Of a DNA stretch of 64,000 bases, positions 27,072 through 35,672 are shown piece by piece. A model generated the notes under the pieces. It did no database searches. It was not told where the DNA came from and saw only the letters and a list, made by a program, of their open reading frames with translations. How positions within the stretch are numbered: position 1 is the stretch's first letter; each line of letters begins with the position of its first letter. Made by a program: the position numbers and the translations under genes. The stretch is from Salinivenus iranica (GTDB lineage: Bacteria > Bacteroidota > Rhodothermia > Rhodothermales > Salinibacteraceae). The stretch is taken from the NCBI GenBank assembly GCA_002894665.1, contig NCRB01000003.1, forward strand, positions 1 to 64,000, given 5' to 3'.

Positions 27072-27818
27072 TCACCGCCAGATCTCCATGCGCAGGCCGC
27101 GTGCGTTCCGGGGGGCATCGGCGTCGACGGGGGGACAGCGCTCGGCTGTGCCTTGGTGGAGGCGACGGGCGGACCAGCACGCCGCGTGGGCGTCCAGCAC
27201 GTCGTCGAGGCTCGCCGTGCCGTCCGCGTGCGCATTGTCCTCCTCCGCGAGGTCCGAAAACCCGTGCCGGGATAGCAGGTCGAGACGCCCCTGTTGGCCG
27301 GCGGGGGCGTGCTTGCTCTCCGCCAGGGGGGTGTCGTCGTTCATGGCGTAGAACGACAGCTCAGGATGGACCTCCCGAATCCACGCCTGCCGATCGGGGG
27401 TGAGGTGGCGCGCCACGGCTCGCAGTCGGGGCAACAGGTAGTAGGTCTGCTTTGAAAGCCCAGGGGCGTCCGGGCCGCTGGCCCGGTTCCGGCGCTGCGC
27501 CTCGTCGTAGCTATCGGCCCCGAGGACCGGATGGGCCGGGGGCGAAAAGACGCTGGTGCCCCGTTTGCGGCCCAGCAGCTGGCGCGCTGCGCGGTCGCAT
27601 TGCCGCCCGCCCGGCGCGGCCCGGTCGGGCAGGCCCACGATCATGTCGAGGCCGAGCACCGAGGGCGACTCGTCGAGCGCGAGCAGCGCAGACACGTCCG
27701 GCACGGTCCGGCGCCGGACCTCTTCCGTGGCCGTATGCCAGAGTACAACCACCCAGCCCTCGGGGTACGCATCGGCCCCTGCAACCCAGGGCGACGAATG
27801 GGGAACGGATAGCGGCAT
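27072..27818 (-). CDS. DUF429-family predicted nuclease
   Basis: 248 residues from ATG 27818. The order of motifs is that of the DUF429 family, which has a predicted RNase H-like fold: a first Asp in VAGADAYPEGWVV, a second in VLGLDMIVGLPD, and then CDRAARQLLG, VFSPPAHPVL and REVHPELSFYAMN. Role unknown; RNase H-like activity is inferred from published fold predictions. It sits alone between pdxH and a membrane protein gene. Confidence 0.75.
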   Translation of the reverse strand: MPLSVPHSSPWVAGADAYPEGWVVVLWHTATEEVRRRTVPDVSALLALDESPSVLGLDMIVGLPDRAAPGGRQCDRAARQLLGRKRGTSVFSPPAHPVLGADSYDEAQRRNRASGPDAPGLSKQTYYLLPRLRAVARHLTPDRQAWIREVHPELSFYAMNDDTPLAESKHAPAGQQGRLDLLSRHGFSDLAEEDNAHADGTASLDDVLDAHAACWSARRLHQGTAERCPPVDADAPRNARGLRMEIWR

Positions 27819-28034
27819 GAGGGACGGGAGGGGTAAAAAAGTCGGGTGCTGCCGGGGCGTACCGTTGGGCAGGCGGAGGACATGCCGAACGGGTCCGAAG
27901 ACGGAGAAGGCGTGCGCCAGAAGCATACCCGGACGGGCGGACGCATTGGTATTATAGTAGGCCCCCGAGACGCTGCGCCTCTGTTTTCGGACTCGGAGCC
28001 CGCCCCGTCCTTGTTTTTTTTACGCTTCTATTCT

Positions 28035-28841
28035 ATGTCGTCGCCTCTTCCCGTTTCGGTCCGTCCGGCCCGGGTCCTCCGCGTGCTGCTGGGGGCCGTG
28101 GCCGTGCTGCTTGTGCTCAGTGTGGCCGGTCAGTTTTCCCGGTTTGTGTTAGACCACGGGCGGCTGCTCGGGTTCGTGGAGGAGTTCAACGTGGACCTGG
28201 AGAACAACATTCCTACGTACTTTTCGGGGGTGCTTCTCATGGCGGCGGCCCTGCTGGCGGGATTCGTTGCGTGGACGCGACGGCGCCTGGGCCGTCCGTT
28301 TGGGCGATATTGGGCGGGACTGGCCGTGGGGCTGGCCTACATTTCGGTCGACGAAGTGGCAGAGCTCCACGAGCGGGCCATTTCGCCGCTCCGCGCCGCC
28401 CTGGGCGCCGATGGGCTTTTGTACTACGCCTGGGTGGTGCCGGCCGCGGCCATTCTGCTTGTGCTGGCCGTCGTGTACGCGCGGTTCTTCTGGCACCTTC
28501 CCTGGCGGTGGAAGGGGTGGTTTGCCGCGGCCGGGGGCGTATACATCGGGGGCGCGCTGGGCGTTGAGATGATCGGGGGGCTCTACGCCTCCCAGTATGG
28601 GATAGAGACGTTCTCGTATTCGCTCATTACGACGGTGGAGGAGGGCCTCGAGATGGTTGGGGTTGTCCTCTTCCTGTACGCGGGGCTGATGTACCTGCGG
28701 GCCGAGGGGCTTCAGTTCCATGTACGCCTGACCGGCGGACGGGACCGGCCGGCGGTGGAGAGCAACGAGGCAGGAGAGGTGGACGCCCGGACGGAGGCCG
28801 CCGACGAGCACAGCCGCGCGGCGGCCCCGTCTCCGTCTTAA
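28035..28841 (+). CDS. Polytopic membrane protein with conserved acidic helices, unknown
   Basis: 268 residues with about six membrane segments. Two membrane helices begin with charged motifs, ISVDEVAELHER and VEEGLEMVGVVLFLYAGL, unusual for inert membrane anchors; they look like buried metal- or proton-handling sites. The last 45 residues are hydrophilic and acidic. I recognise the SVDE...HE pattern from uncharacterised bacterial membrane proteins but cannot name a function. Transcribed toward the proline dehydrogenase gene. Confidence 0.65.
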   Translation: MSSPLPVSVRPARVLRVLLGAVAVLLVLSVAGQFSRFVLDHGRLLGFVEEFNVDLENNIPTYFSGVLLMAAALLAGFVAWTRRRLGRPFGRYWAGLAVGLAYISVDEVAELHERAISPLRAALGADGLLYYAWVVPAAAILLVLAVVYARFFWHLPWRWKGWFAAAGGVYIGGALGVEMIGGLYASQYGIETFSYSLITTVEEGLEMVGVVLFLYAGLMYLRAEGLQFHVRLTGGRDRPAVESNEAGEVDARTEAADEHSRAAAPSPS

Positions 28842-29029
28842 AACCGCGCCCCAAGTTCCCTGCCCCCCTGAACGCAGAGCGCCCTCCCGGGAAGAAGGGG
28901 GCGTGATCTCGGGATTGCGACGGCGGCAGTGGTTCGTTGCTTCGTGGGCGCCGGTGGGGCTCAACTTTTTAGGGTGTGGCATGTTGGTGTGAGCAGCACG
29001 GTTTCTCCGCGTTAGCGTCTCCCGTCCAC

Positions 29030-29887
29030 ATGACCCTGCCGTTCTTTCTCGCCAGCCGGTTTGTCGCCGGCGAGCACCTCGACGACACCCTTCCCATCGT
29101 CGACGACCTCAACGCCGCGGGCCTCCACGTGGCCCTCGACAAGCTCGGCGAGCACGTCCACGACCGGGAGGTGGCCGCCGCGGCCCGCGATACGTACATC
29201 GACCTGATCAAAACGCTCGCGGGGCGCACCGAGCATCAGCGCAATCGCATCTCCATCAAGCTGTCGATGATGGGGCAGCTCATCGACGAGGACGAGTGCC
29301 GCGACCACCTGCGGGACGTGCTGGAGGCGGCCGCCCGGCACGACATGTTCGTGCGGCTGGACATGGAAGGGAGCGACCTCACGCAGTCCACGCTCGACCT
29401 GTTCGAGGACGTGTACCCCGACTTTCAGGGGTACGTGGGGCCGGTGCTGCAGGCGATGCTGAAGCGCACCGACCGCGACATCGACCGGATGTGCGAGCTG
29501 GGCGTGAGCGTGCGGCTCTGCAAGGGGGCCTACGCCGAGTCCGAGGCCATCGCCTACCAGGACATGGACCAGATTCGCGAGCGGTACATCGACTATACCG
29601 AACGGCTGCTGGAGCACACCGACTATTCCGGCATCGCCACCCACGACGACCAGCTCATCCACGCGACGAAGACGTACGCCGACCGGCACGACATCTCGCC
29701 GGACGACTATGAGTTTCAGATGCTCTACGGGCTGCGACGCGAAACGCAGAAGCAGATGGCCCGCGACGGGTACAACATGATGGTGTACGTTCCCTACGGC
29801 AGCGAGTGGTTTCCATACTTTTCGCGACGGCTACGAGAGAAGAAGGAAAACGTGTGGTTCGTTCTCAAGAACCTCTTCCGATCGTAG
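29030..29887 (+). CDS. Proline dehydrogenase, monofunctional
   Basis: 285 residues, close to the single-domain bacterial PRODH (about 300). The FAD-binding TIM barrel shows ISIKLSMMGQLID, FVRLDMEGS, VRLCKGAYAES, IATHDD and the substrate-binding block YGSEWFPYFSRRLRE, whose paired Arg bind the proline carboxylate. It oxidises proline to pyrroline-5-carboxylate and passes electrons to quinone. In a halophile it may also link to proline as osmolyte. No pyrroline-5-carboxylate dehydrogenase gene is adjacent. Confidence 0.93.
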   Translation: MTLPFFLASRFVAGEHLDDTLPIVDDLNAAGLHVALDKLGEHVHDREVAAAARDTYIDLIKTLAGRTEHQRNRISIKLSMMGQLIDEDECRDHLRDVLEAAARHDMFVRLDMEGSDLTQSTLDLFEDVYPDFQGYVGPVLQAMLKRTDRDIDRMCELGVSVRLCKGAYAESEAIAYQDMDQIRERYIDYTERLLEHTDYSGIATHDDQLIHATKTYADRHDISPDDYEFQMLYGLRRETQKQMARDGYNMMVYVPYGSEWFPYFSRRLREKKENVWFVLKNLFRS

Positions 29888-30082
29888 CACTTCGGGGTCG
29901 GTTGCAGTATCACGTTCGCCCCCTAAGTGCAATCAATCTTCAGTTTGTGGATTGCGCAATGGGTCTTCGGATCCTCCGACCTCTTCGTTCGTCGAGAGCG
30001 GGGGCGGAAACAGGCCGTTGCCCTCGGGGCTTGGCCGGGATGACAAACACAACCTTGAGGTTTGACACAACGCTACGTTCTA
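29888..30082. other. Gap with a long imperfect hairpin after the proline dehydrogenase gene
   Basis: GCACTT (29887-29892) pairs with AAGTGC (29925-29930), and GGGG (29894-29897) with CCCC (29919-29922), which gives a stem with one mismatch right after the stop codon. No T-run follows, so it is at best a weak terminator or an mRNA 3' end stabiliser. The rest of the gap shows nothing further. Confidence 0.35.
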
Positions 30083-31231
30083 CTTGATGTCGTACCGATT
30101 CAGCATGCGGTACATGGTAGAGCGCCCGATGCCGAGCACGACGGCGGCCTGATCGACATTGCCGTCGCAGAGCTCGTAGGCTCGTTTGGCCGCCTCCTTC
30201 TTTATCTGCTCGATGGTCGGAATGCGTTCCGTCTTGTCTGACAGACCGGTTGGCTGCTCCGTGACGGGCGTCATCGAGTCGTCGGGCGGGACGGGGGCGT
30301 CGTCCGGGGTCGAGGAGGGGGACGACGAGTCGGTTGGGGGAGAGGGGGAAGCCGACGAGGACGGCAGGAGGAGATGCTGCTCCTCGATCGTTGACGAGGA
30401 GGCGGCATTCGCGGCGCGCTCCACCACGTTTTGCAGCTGGCGCACGTTGCCGGGCCAGTCGTGCGATTGGAGGACGTCCTGGGCCCCCTCCGAAAGAGAC
30501 AGTTGCTCCGCGGCTCGGTCGTGCTCGGCCCACTGGCGAAGGACGTGCCGCGCCAACCGTAGCACGTCGTCGCCCCGCTCTCGAAGTGGGGGCACAGAAA
30601 TTGGGAACTGGGCAAGCTTGTGGTAGAGGTCCTCCTTGAACGACGAACGCGGGAGGTTGGCCGAGGTGATGCTGATGAGGCGTACGCCAAACGCCTCCGA
30701 GCAGCTCCCACCCAAACGCTTAAATGAGTGCGTTTCCAGGATGTGGCTCAGCCGAGCCTGTGCATCCGCGTCGAGCGCGTCCACGTGGTCGAACACCACG
30801 GTTCCCCCCGAGGCAATTTCGCACACCCCGCCGAAGTCGGCCTCGCTCGCCGCCGGGGGGCCCAGGAGCAGGGGCTTCAGGTCCTCCGCCGTCGTCAGTT
30901 CGCAGTTGACCACGATGAGCCAGTTCTCTTTCCGGGCTGATCGGGCGTGGAGGGTGCGGGCAATGAGGTTTTTGCCGGTCCCACTCTCGCCCTCGATGAG
31001 CACGTTGAGGTCGTGTTGGGTGGCGGCGTCCACCAGGCGGCGCACCCTGCACAGCCCGTCGCTTTCCCCGACGAGCGGGTCGGCGTCGAGGAGGGGAATG
31101 GGGCTGTATACCGCATCCTGGTGCGGCCCGCCATACCGGCGTCGAGTGGGGGAGCCGTTGGGCGCGTCGACGTCGAACGAGGAGAGAAGATCGGACACTA
31201 CGAATCTTGAGAAGCGGGGAGACTCGGACAT
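30080..31231 (-). CDS. Degenerate sigma-54-activator-like AAA+ regulator with Fis-type HTH
   Basis: 383 residues from ATG 31231 (a TTG at 31249 is the other option). The AAA+ core has Walker A GESGTGKN (about 81-88) and WPGNVRQLQNVVERA, and the protein ends in a Fis-type helix-turn-helix (AAVVLGIGRSTMYRMLNRY). No receiver or GAF domain precedes it. The GAFTGA loop that contacts sigma-54 is missing: LLLGPPAASEADFGG occupies its place. Walker B reads VVFDHVDAL instead of FLDEIG, and the arginines of the usual FREDLYYRL element are lysines (FKEDLYHKL). It probably binds DNA without activating sigma-54. It is divergent from the curli genes and so may control them; this is an inference. Confidence 0.85.
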   Translation of the reverse strand: MSESPRFSRFVVSDLLSSFDVDAPNGSPTRRRYGGPHQDAVYSPIPLLDADPLVGESDGLCRVRRLVDAATQHDLNVLIEGESGTGKNLIARTLHARSARKENWLIVVNCELTTAEDLKPLLLGPPAASEADFGGVCEIASGGTVVFDHVDALDADAQARLSHILETHSFKRLGGSCSEAFGVRLISITSANLPRSSFKEDLYHKLAQFPISVPPLRERGDDVLRLARHVLRQWAEHDRAAEQLSLSEGAQDVLQSHDWPGNVRQLQNVVERAANAASSSTIEEQHLLLPSSSASPSPPTDSSSPSSTPDDAPVPPDDSMTPVTEQPTGLSDKTERIPTIEQIKKEAAKRAYELCDGNVDQAAVVLGIGRSTMYRMLNRYDIK

Positions 31232-31249
31232 AGAACGTGCGTCGGTCAA

Positions 31250-31804
31250 GGCAATAGAGGGGCAGGGAATTGCTCGACTCGAGAAGAGGGAAGGAGTCGG
31301 GAAATAAATCGCTGAGGTTGGAGAAGAGAAAAGGTCAACCTCATATGTGTCTCATCTTGGGTTTCAGATTGATACCGTCGGTCGTTTTTTGGTTGCTGGT
31401 TGGTACAAATTTAGTGGTTTATGGCGGAAGAGTCACCTTATTTATGCACAATAATTGTGGTATTTTATACACGACGACTGTAGGGGTTTCTACACGACGA
31501 TTGTGGGGGGTTGGATGACACGGTCGGGGGCGTTCGGAGCGAATTGTGACGGCCGAGGGGGGCGAGCACAGTCGATGGGTCGCGTGCCGCGCCCCGCTCG
31601 TGGGGAGGGGCGCCAGCCCCAAACTCCGTGTCGGGCCGGAGGAGAGGGCGGGGTTTCAGTCTGGGATCCAGATCGGATTCAAAAACGAGTTGACCCTCTG
31701 AGAACGAACGCCTACTTCTCACACTGCACTGTTCATGAGCGGGCTCTTTGCCTCGTGCTGGGGACGCCTGCTCCTCGTTGGTTCTGAAAAGAGAGGGGGC
31801 AAGC
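31250..31804. promoter_or_regulatory. AT-rich divergent control region before the curli genes
   Basis: 555 bases with no convincing gene, and clearly more AT-rich than the rest around 31340-31500. It contains a perfect inverted repeat CACAAT-A-ATTGTG at 31447-31459 and two direct copies of TACACGACGAyTGTrGGGG at 31468-31486 and 31491-31509, with a 23-base period. Such elements are typical of regulator binding sites, and the region separates the AAA+ regulator from csgE. The part from about 31520 to 31800 is GC-rich again and shows no clear signal. Confidence 0.6.
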
Positions 31805-32434
31805 ATGGAAGCGCGTCTCGTTGTATTTGGTCTGGTGTTGGCCCTGGGGCTCGGGGGCAGCGTGACCGCCTCCCCGATGGGGGAGAGTACGCAAGAGGGG
31901 AAGGGGCCGGACGACGAGACCAGGGCGGCGTCCGACACGGTGTTCGTCGGCTGGATGCCGGCGATTGAGATTGTTGCGGAGCGGGTTGCGTCGGGGCCGT
32001 CCGCAGAGACGCGTGTGGCATCCGCCGCCTCGTCGCAGAAAACCGGCACGACGGCCCGCACACGTCCGACGGAAGCTCGCCAACGGGAGGGGGCATCGCA
32101 GCCCGATGGGTCCCCCGACCGGGCACCTGCACGCGGTGTGGGGGTGGGCGGCTTCGTGATGAACGAGACGTTCTCGGTGGTGGGGGATGACTTCTACACC
32201 GCATTTTACGGCGCCTGGTCGGAGCCGGAGAAAGTCGGCCTCTACACGGTGGCCGTGCAGGAGGAGCCGTCGCCGCAGTTTGGCGCCCGGCTGGCCGTGC
32301 ACGTGGACGACACCACCATTTTCCGGACCTTTCTGCGCCCCAACAACCGGAAGATTCAGGATGCGGCCCAGCGCGCAGCCCAACGTGCCCACATCTATTT
32401 GAGGAAGTACCACGAACCCCGCAAGGTCTACTAA
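31805..32434 (+). CDS. csgE: Curli assembly protein CsgE with long N-terminal extension
   Basis: 209 residues from ATG 31805. A signal peptide (LVVFGLVLALGLGGSVTAS) is followed by about 80 residues of low-complexity linker rich in Thr, Ala, Gly and Arg. The CsgE domain comes next: NETFSVVGDDFYTAFYGAW, a V-QEEPSPQFGARLAV strand region, and a VDDTTIFRTFL stretch with PNNRKIQDAAQRAAQ. CsgE is the periplasmic adaptor that caps the CsgG channel and directs curlin subunits to it. Canonical CsgE is about 130 residues, so the linker is an addition. Followed by csgF after 2 bases. Confidence 0.85.
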   Translation: MEARLVVFGLVLALGLGGSVTASPMGESTQEGKGPDDETRAASDTVFVGWMPAIEIVAERVASGPSAETRVASAASSQKTGTTARTRPTEARQREGASQPDGSPDRAPARGVGVGGFVMNETFSVVGDDFYTAFYGAWSEPEKVGLYTVAVQEEPSPQFGARLAVHVDDTTIFRTFLRPNNRKIQDAAQRAAQRAHIYLRKYHEPRKVY

Positions 32435-32436
32435 CA

Positions 32437-32928
32437 ATGTCTGCTGCTATGCTCGGTGACCGACCCGAACATTCGTCCGACGCCCGCGGCTGGCGGTCCA
32501 GCCACCAGGGGCTTGTGCTTCTGGTGGGGGCGGCGCTCCTGGTGATCGGGCTGGGGGCGCGCCCGGCCGCGGGGCAGGACCTCGTCTACCAGCCGACGAA
32601 CCCGGCCTTTGGGGGCTCGTCAGTCAACTACAGCTGGCTGCTCAAGTCGGCCAATAATCAGAACCCGTACAGCGGGGGCGGCGGGTTCAGTTCATTCCGC
32701 AGCGACCCGCTCCAGAACTTCGAGCAGCAGTTGCAGCGTCAGGTGCTTGACCAGATCTCCCGACAGATTATTCAGGATCGCTTTGGTGAAATCGACCTGA
32801 CGGAGGAGGGCACCTTCGACTTTGAGCGGTTTCAGGTGGACGTGACGCCTGGGCCGAGCGGAATCAACATCCGCGTCTTCAACAAGCAGACCGGCGAGAG
32901 CACGACCATCGACATCCCGCGGTTCTGA
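32437..32928 (+). CDS. csgF: Curli assembly protein CsgF
   Basis: 163 residues with a signal peptide preceded by a 25-residue hydrophilic leader. After the cleavage site (AAGQD) comes LVYQPTNPAFGGSSVNYSWL, followed by LKSANNQNPY. This matches the CsgF signature (FxxxNPxFGG...LLxxAxxQN), the segment known to insert into the CsgG channel. CsgF stays at the cell surface and helps the nucleator attach. Starts 2 bases after csgE stops, so the two genes are translationally close. Confidence 0.88.
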   Translation: MSAAMLGDRPEHSSDARGWRSSHQGLVLLVGAALLVIGLGARPAAGQDLVYQPTNPAFGGSSVNYSWLLKSANNQNPYSGGGGFSSFRSDPLQNFEQQLQRQVLDQISRQIIQDRFGEIDLTEEGTFDFERFQVDVTPGPSGINIRVFNKQTGESTTIDIPRF

Positions 32929-32986
32929 CGACGGTCGGCTGGAGTTCCTCTCGACGGATGCTGCCTTCCCCAATTCCTACCTGTCG

Positions 32987-34372
32987 ATGATCGCACGACG
33001 CCTCTTCCTCCTCAGTCTCCTGCTGCTGGTCGGCGCGACGGTTCTCCTTGTGGGCTGCGCCGCCCCGAAGCACGCCTTCGAGACGAAGGACGCCCACCCC
33101 GGGCTGCAGAGCACGGCCCACGACGAAATGACCGAGCTGCCGGCGCCGCGGGACAAGGTGGTGGCGGCCGTTTATCAGTTCCGGGATCAGACGGGCCAGT
33201 ACAAGGCCAAGGAGCGGGGCTCTAGCTTTTCCCGGGCCGTCACGCAGGGCGGGACGTCCATCCTCATGAGATCTCTGAAGGACTCAGGCTGGTTTCGGCC
33301 CATCGAGCGCAAGGGGCTGTCGAACCTCGTGAAGGAGCGGGACATCATCCGGTCCATTCGCCAGCAGTACGATCGGGAAAACGCCCAACGGCTCTCGCCT
33401 CTGCTCTACGCCGGCATTCTTCTGGAGGGCGGCATCATTGGCTACGATACGAACGTGATTACGGGCGGGGGCGGCTTTCGGCTCGCGGCGATCGGCGGGT
33501 CGGGGCAGTACCGGCAGGACCAGGTGACGGTGTACCTGCGCGCCGTGTCGACCCAGACGGGCGAGGTGCTGAAGACGGTGCACACGACGAAGACCATCCT
33601 CTCGCAGGAGCTGGACGGCGGGGCGTTCCGCTACGTCGACGCCGACCTGCTGCTGGAGACGGAGGCGGGCATCTCGTATAACGAGCCGACGACGATGGCC
33701 GTGACGGAGGCGATCGAAACGTCGGTGCGCGACCTGGTGGTGGAGGGGATCAAGGACGGCCTCTTTGCGCCGCGCGACTCGTCGGCGGCCCGGGCGGCCA
33801 TTGCGGACTACGAGCAGCGCAGGGAGCGCGCGTCCCGTCGCGACTACTTCGACCGCCTGCTGCAACCGGACAACCGGCCGGGCCTGGGACTGCAGGTGAG
33901 CGGCGGTGGGATTCTGTATCAGGGCGACTACACGAACCCGGAGGCCCGCCCGTCGGTGGCGCTGGGCCTGCAGTACATGATGACGCCGCGCTGGGGCGTG
34001 GGGCTGGAGGGCGACCTGGGGCGCCTGAGTGCGGCCGACGGTCGGTTCAATGAGATGACGCTCTCGACGAACGCGCAGCTCAGCTACTACTTCGTGCCGC
34101 GCGCGCAGGTGACGCCGTTCCTCCGCGTGGAGGGCGGGGTGCGCAGCCGGTACCCGTACACCTATGACTTTGGGACCGACACCTTCTGGCAGGGCGGCGC
34201 GAGCGTCGGGATGGAATACATGATGAGCGAGCGGCTGGCCCTTAGCACCTCGATTGGCGCACAGTATGCGGCCAGTGACGCCCTCGACGGGCAGAACGTG
34301 GGCACGTACCACGACAGCATCTGGCAGGCCGACGTCGGCCTCACCTACTACGGCCTCGGTGCCCTCTTTTGA
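32987..34372 (+). CDS. csgG: CsgG curli secretion channel fused to a C-terminal outer-membrane beta-barrel
   Basis: 461 residues. A lipobox LVGC (Cys24) and a CsgG domain (about 50-265) are clear: VAAVYQFRDQTGQYK, GGTSILMRSLKDSGWF, LVKERDIIRS, LLYAGILLEGGIIGYDTN and GEVLKTVHTTKTI. CsgG forms a nonameric lipoprotein pore through the outer membrane for curlin export. Standard CsgG is about 280 residues. Here residues 300-461 continue with alternating amphipathic strands (LGLQVSGGGILYQG, ASVGMEYMMSERLALSTSIG) that end in an aromatic residue, the look of an eight-stranded OmpA/Opa-type barrel. Third gene of the curli unit. Confidence 0.88.
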   Translation: MIARRLFLLSLLLLVGATVLLVGCAAPKHAFETKDAHPGLQSTAHDEMTELPAPRDKVVAAVYQFRDQTGQYKAKERGSSFSRAVTQGGTSILMRSLKDSGWFRPIERKGLSNLVKERDIIRSIRQQYDRENAQRLSPLLYAGILLEGGIIGYDTNVITGGGGFRLAAIGGSGQYRQDQVTVYLRAVSTQTGEVLKTVHTTKTILSQELDGGAFRYVDADLLLETEAGISYNEPTTMAVTEAIETSVRDLVVEGIKDGLFAPRDSSAARAAIADYEQRRERASRRDYFDRLLQPDNRPGLGLQVSGGGILYQGDYTNPEARPSVALGLQYMMTPRWGVGLEGDLGRLSAADGRFNEMTLSTNAQLSYYFVPRAQVTPFLRVEGGVRSRYPYTYDFGTDTFWQGGASVGMEYMMSERLALSTSIGAQYAASDALDGQNVGTYHDSIWQADVGLTYYGLGALF

Positions 34373-34848
34373 GATACGACGACCGGGTCTCCGCGTCGCG
34401 TTCAGAAATGAGACTCAAATTCGGTTCAGAGATGGTTTGAAGGTCGAAGAGCGAGAGAGCATTATGCTCCTGCGACGAAAATCAACAATCGCCACACTGG
34501 AAATGCGGACTGCTCAGAAGTGAGGACCGCAGCGGGCTGCAGCCTGCGGACGAGGGACCGCCCGGCAGAGGGCCGTCGCTTTTCCGGAGCCTGTCGTCCG
34601 CGCGGGTGGCAGCGCGCCACCGGCGGTCGGCGACCCCGAACAAAAAACGACGCTCGCGGGATTCCGCTCCCATTGCGGGAGCGGCCCAGGCCCACGAGCG
34701 CCGCAGCACCTCCACACGCTATGGTGAAGGCGCTTTTCTTCACAAGCTCATGGGGGCTGCGGTGTTCCGGCCCCCGGCTCACCGACGAGCCCGGGCCGGA
34801 TTCTTCTCACGCAGTTTCGTTCTCTCGAACGCACCCACACCCAAACCC
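34373..34848. other. 476-base gap between csgG and the first curlin gene with stacked hairpins
   Basis: No reliable gene. Several GC-rich inverted repeats follow each other: CCGCAG (34527-34532) with CTGCGG shortly after; GGTGGC with GCCACC around 34605-34621; and a perfect 8-bp stem CCGCTCCC (34664-34671) / GGGAGCGG (34677-34684), with an outer CGCTCG (34650-34655) / CGAGCG pair. A run of six A at 34642-34647 would make the last hairpin an intrinsic terminator on the minus strand. The dense structure could also mark a small RNA or a processed leader of the curlin mRNA. Confidence 0.45.
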
Positions 34849-35634
34849 ATGAGACAATTTCTCAAGATCACGACGACATTCGCGCTTGCCCTCGTCTTTA
34901 CGGCGGGGATGGCATTTGGGCAGGACAGCGACGCTACGCTCGACCAGCTCGGTGACGACAATAATGCTACCATCCAGCAGAACGGTGGCGACGGTGAAAT
35001 GCAAGCCACAGCACTGCAGGATGGAGATCAGAACGCCCTTGACCTCACTCAGAGCGACTTTGGGGAGGCGGACCATGCTGCCGATATTCGGCAGGTTGGA
35101 TTCTCCAATGATGCGGACCTTCAGTCGCAAGGTGGAGTTGGGGCTAACTTCCTTGACGTAGACCAGGTGGGAAATAATAATGAGACCACTGTTGCTCACT
35201 TCAGCGGTAGTCACTACAATAAAGTCCTCCAGAACGGAAATCGTAATGACGCGGAGATAGCGCACCGATCGAGTTTCGACAACTCTGTTACTTTGGTGCA
35301 GCGAGGTGATGACAATTCCGTTCTTGCTACTGACGACGGGCAAGGCGCGAATGGTGCAGAAAAAAGCACGTTTGAAGCCCGACAGATTGGGGATCAAAAT
35401 GAAGGGACGCTGACGCACACTGGCGGAAATCTTGAAGCGTACCTTACTCAGGACGGCTTCTCGAACGAGGCCTCCATCACCCAGAATACAGGAACAGAGG
35501 TGTTCGATAACTACGCCGACGTGGTTCAGCGTGGGAACAATAACATGAGCACGGTCACCCAGGGAACTGATGGAAACTTCGCCGACGTGCGCCAGATCGG
35601 CAACCGGAATACGTCTACGGTTACCCAGGAATAG
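34849..35634 (+). CDS. Curlin-repeat amyloid subunit (CsgA/CsgB-like) 1
   Basis: 261 residues: a signal peptide (FALALVFTAGMAFGQ) and about a dozen degenerate curlin half-repeats built on xQxGxxNxxxxxQ, for example LDQLGDDNNATIQQNG, DVVQRGNNNMSTVTQG and DVRQIGNRNTSTVTQE. This pattern makes the strand-turn-strand stacks of functional amyloid fibres. It is Gln/Asn-rich and acidic. Third base pattern and lower GC around 35000-35600 differ from the neighbours, as is common for amyloid subunit genes. ATG 34849 sits directly before the signal peptide. Confidence 0.9.
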   Translation: MRQFLKITTTFALALVFTAGMAFGQDSDATLDQLGDDNNATIQQNGGDGEMQATALQDGDQNALDLTQSDFGEADHAADIRQVGFSNDADLQSQGGVGANFLDVDQVGNNNETTVAHFSGSHYNKVLQNGNRNDAEIAHRSSFDNSVTLVQRGDDNSVLATDDGQGANGAEKSTFEARQIGDQNEGTLTHTGGNLEAYLTQDGFSNEASITQNTGTEVFDNYADVVQRGNNNMSTVTQGTDGNFADVRQIGNRNTSTVTQE

Positions 35635-35672
35635 TTCCTTTAGGTGTCCCCACAAGACATCTGGGGTTCTAT

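Noticed and set aside
31270-31518. Small frame of 82 codons in the curli control region
   Set aside because: Its content is simply the AT-rich repeats; no start signal and no protein-like composition.
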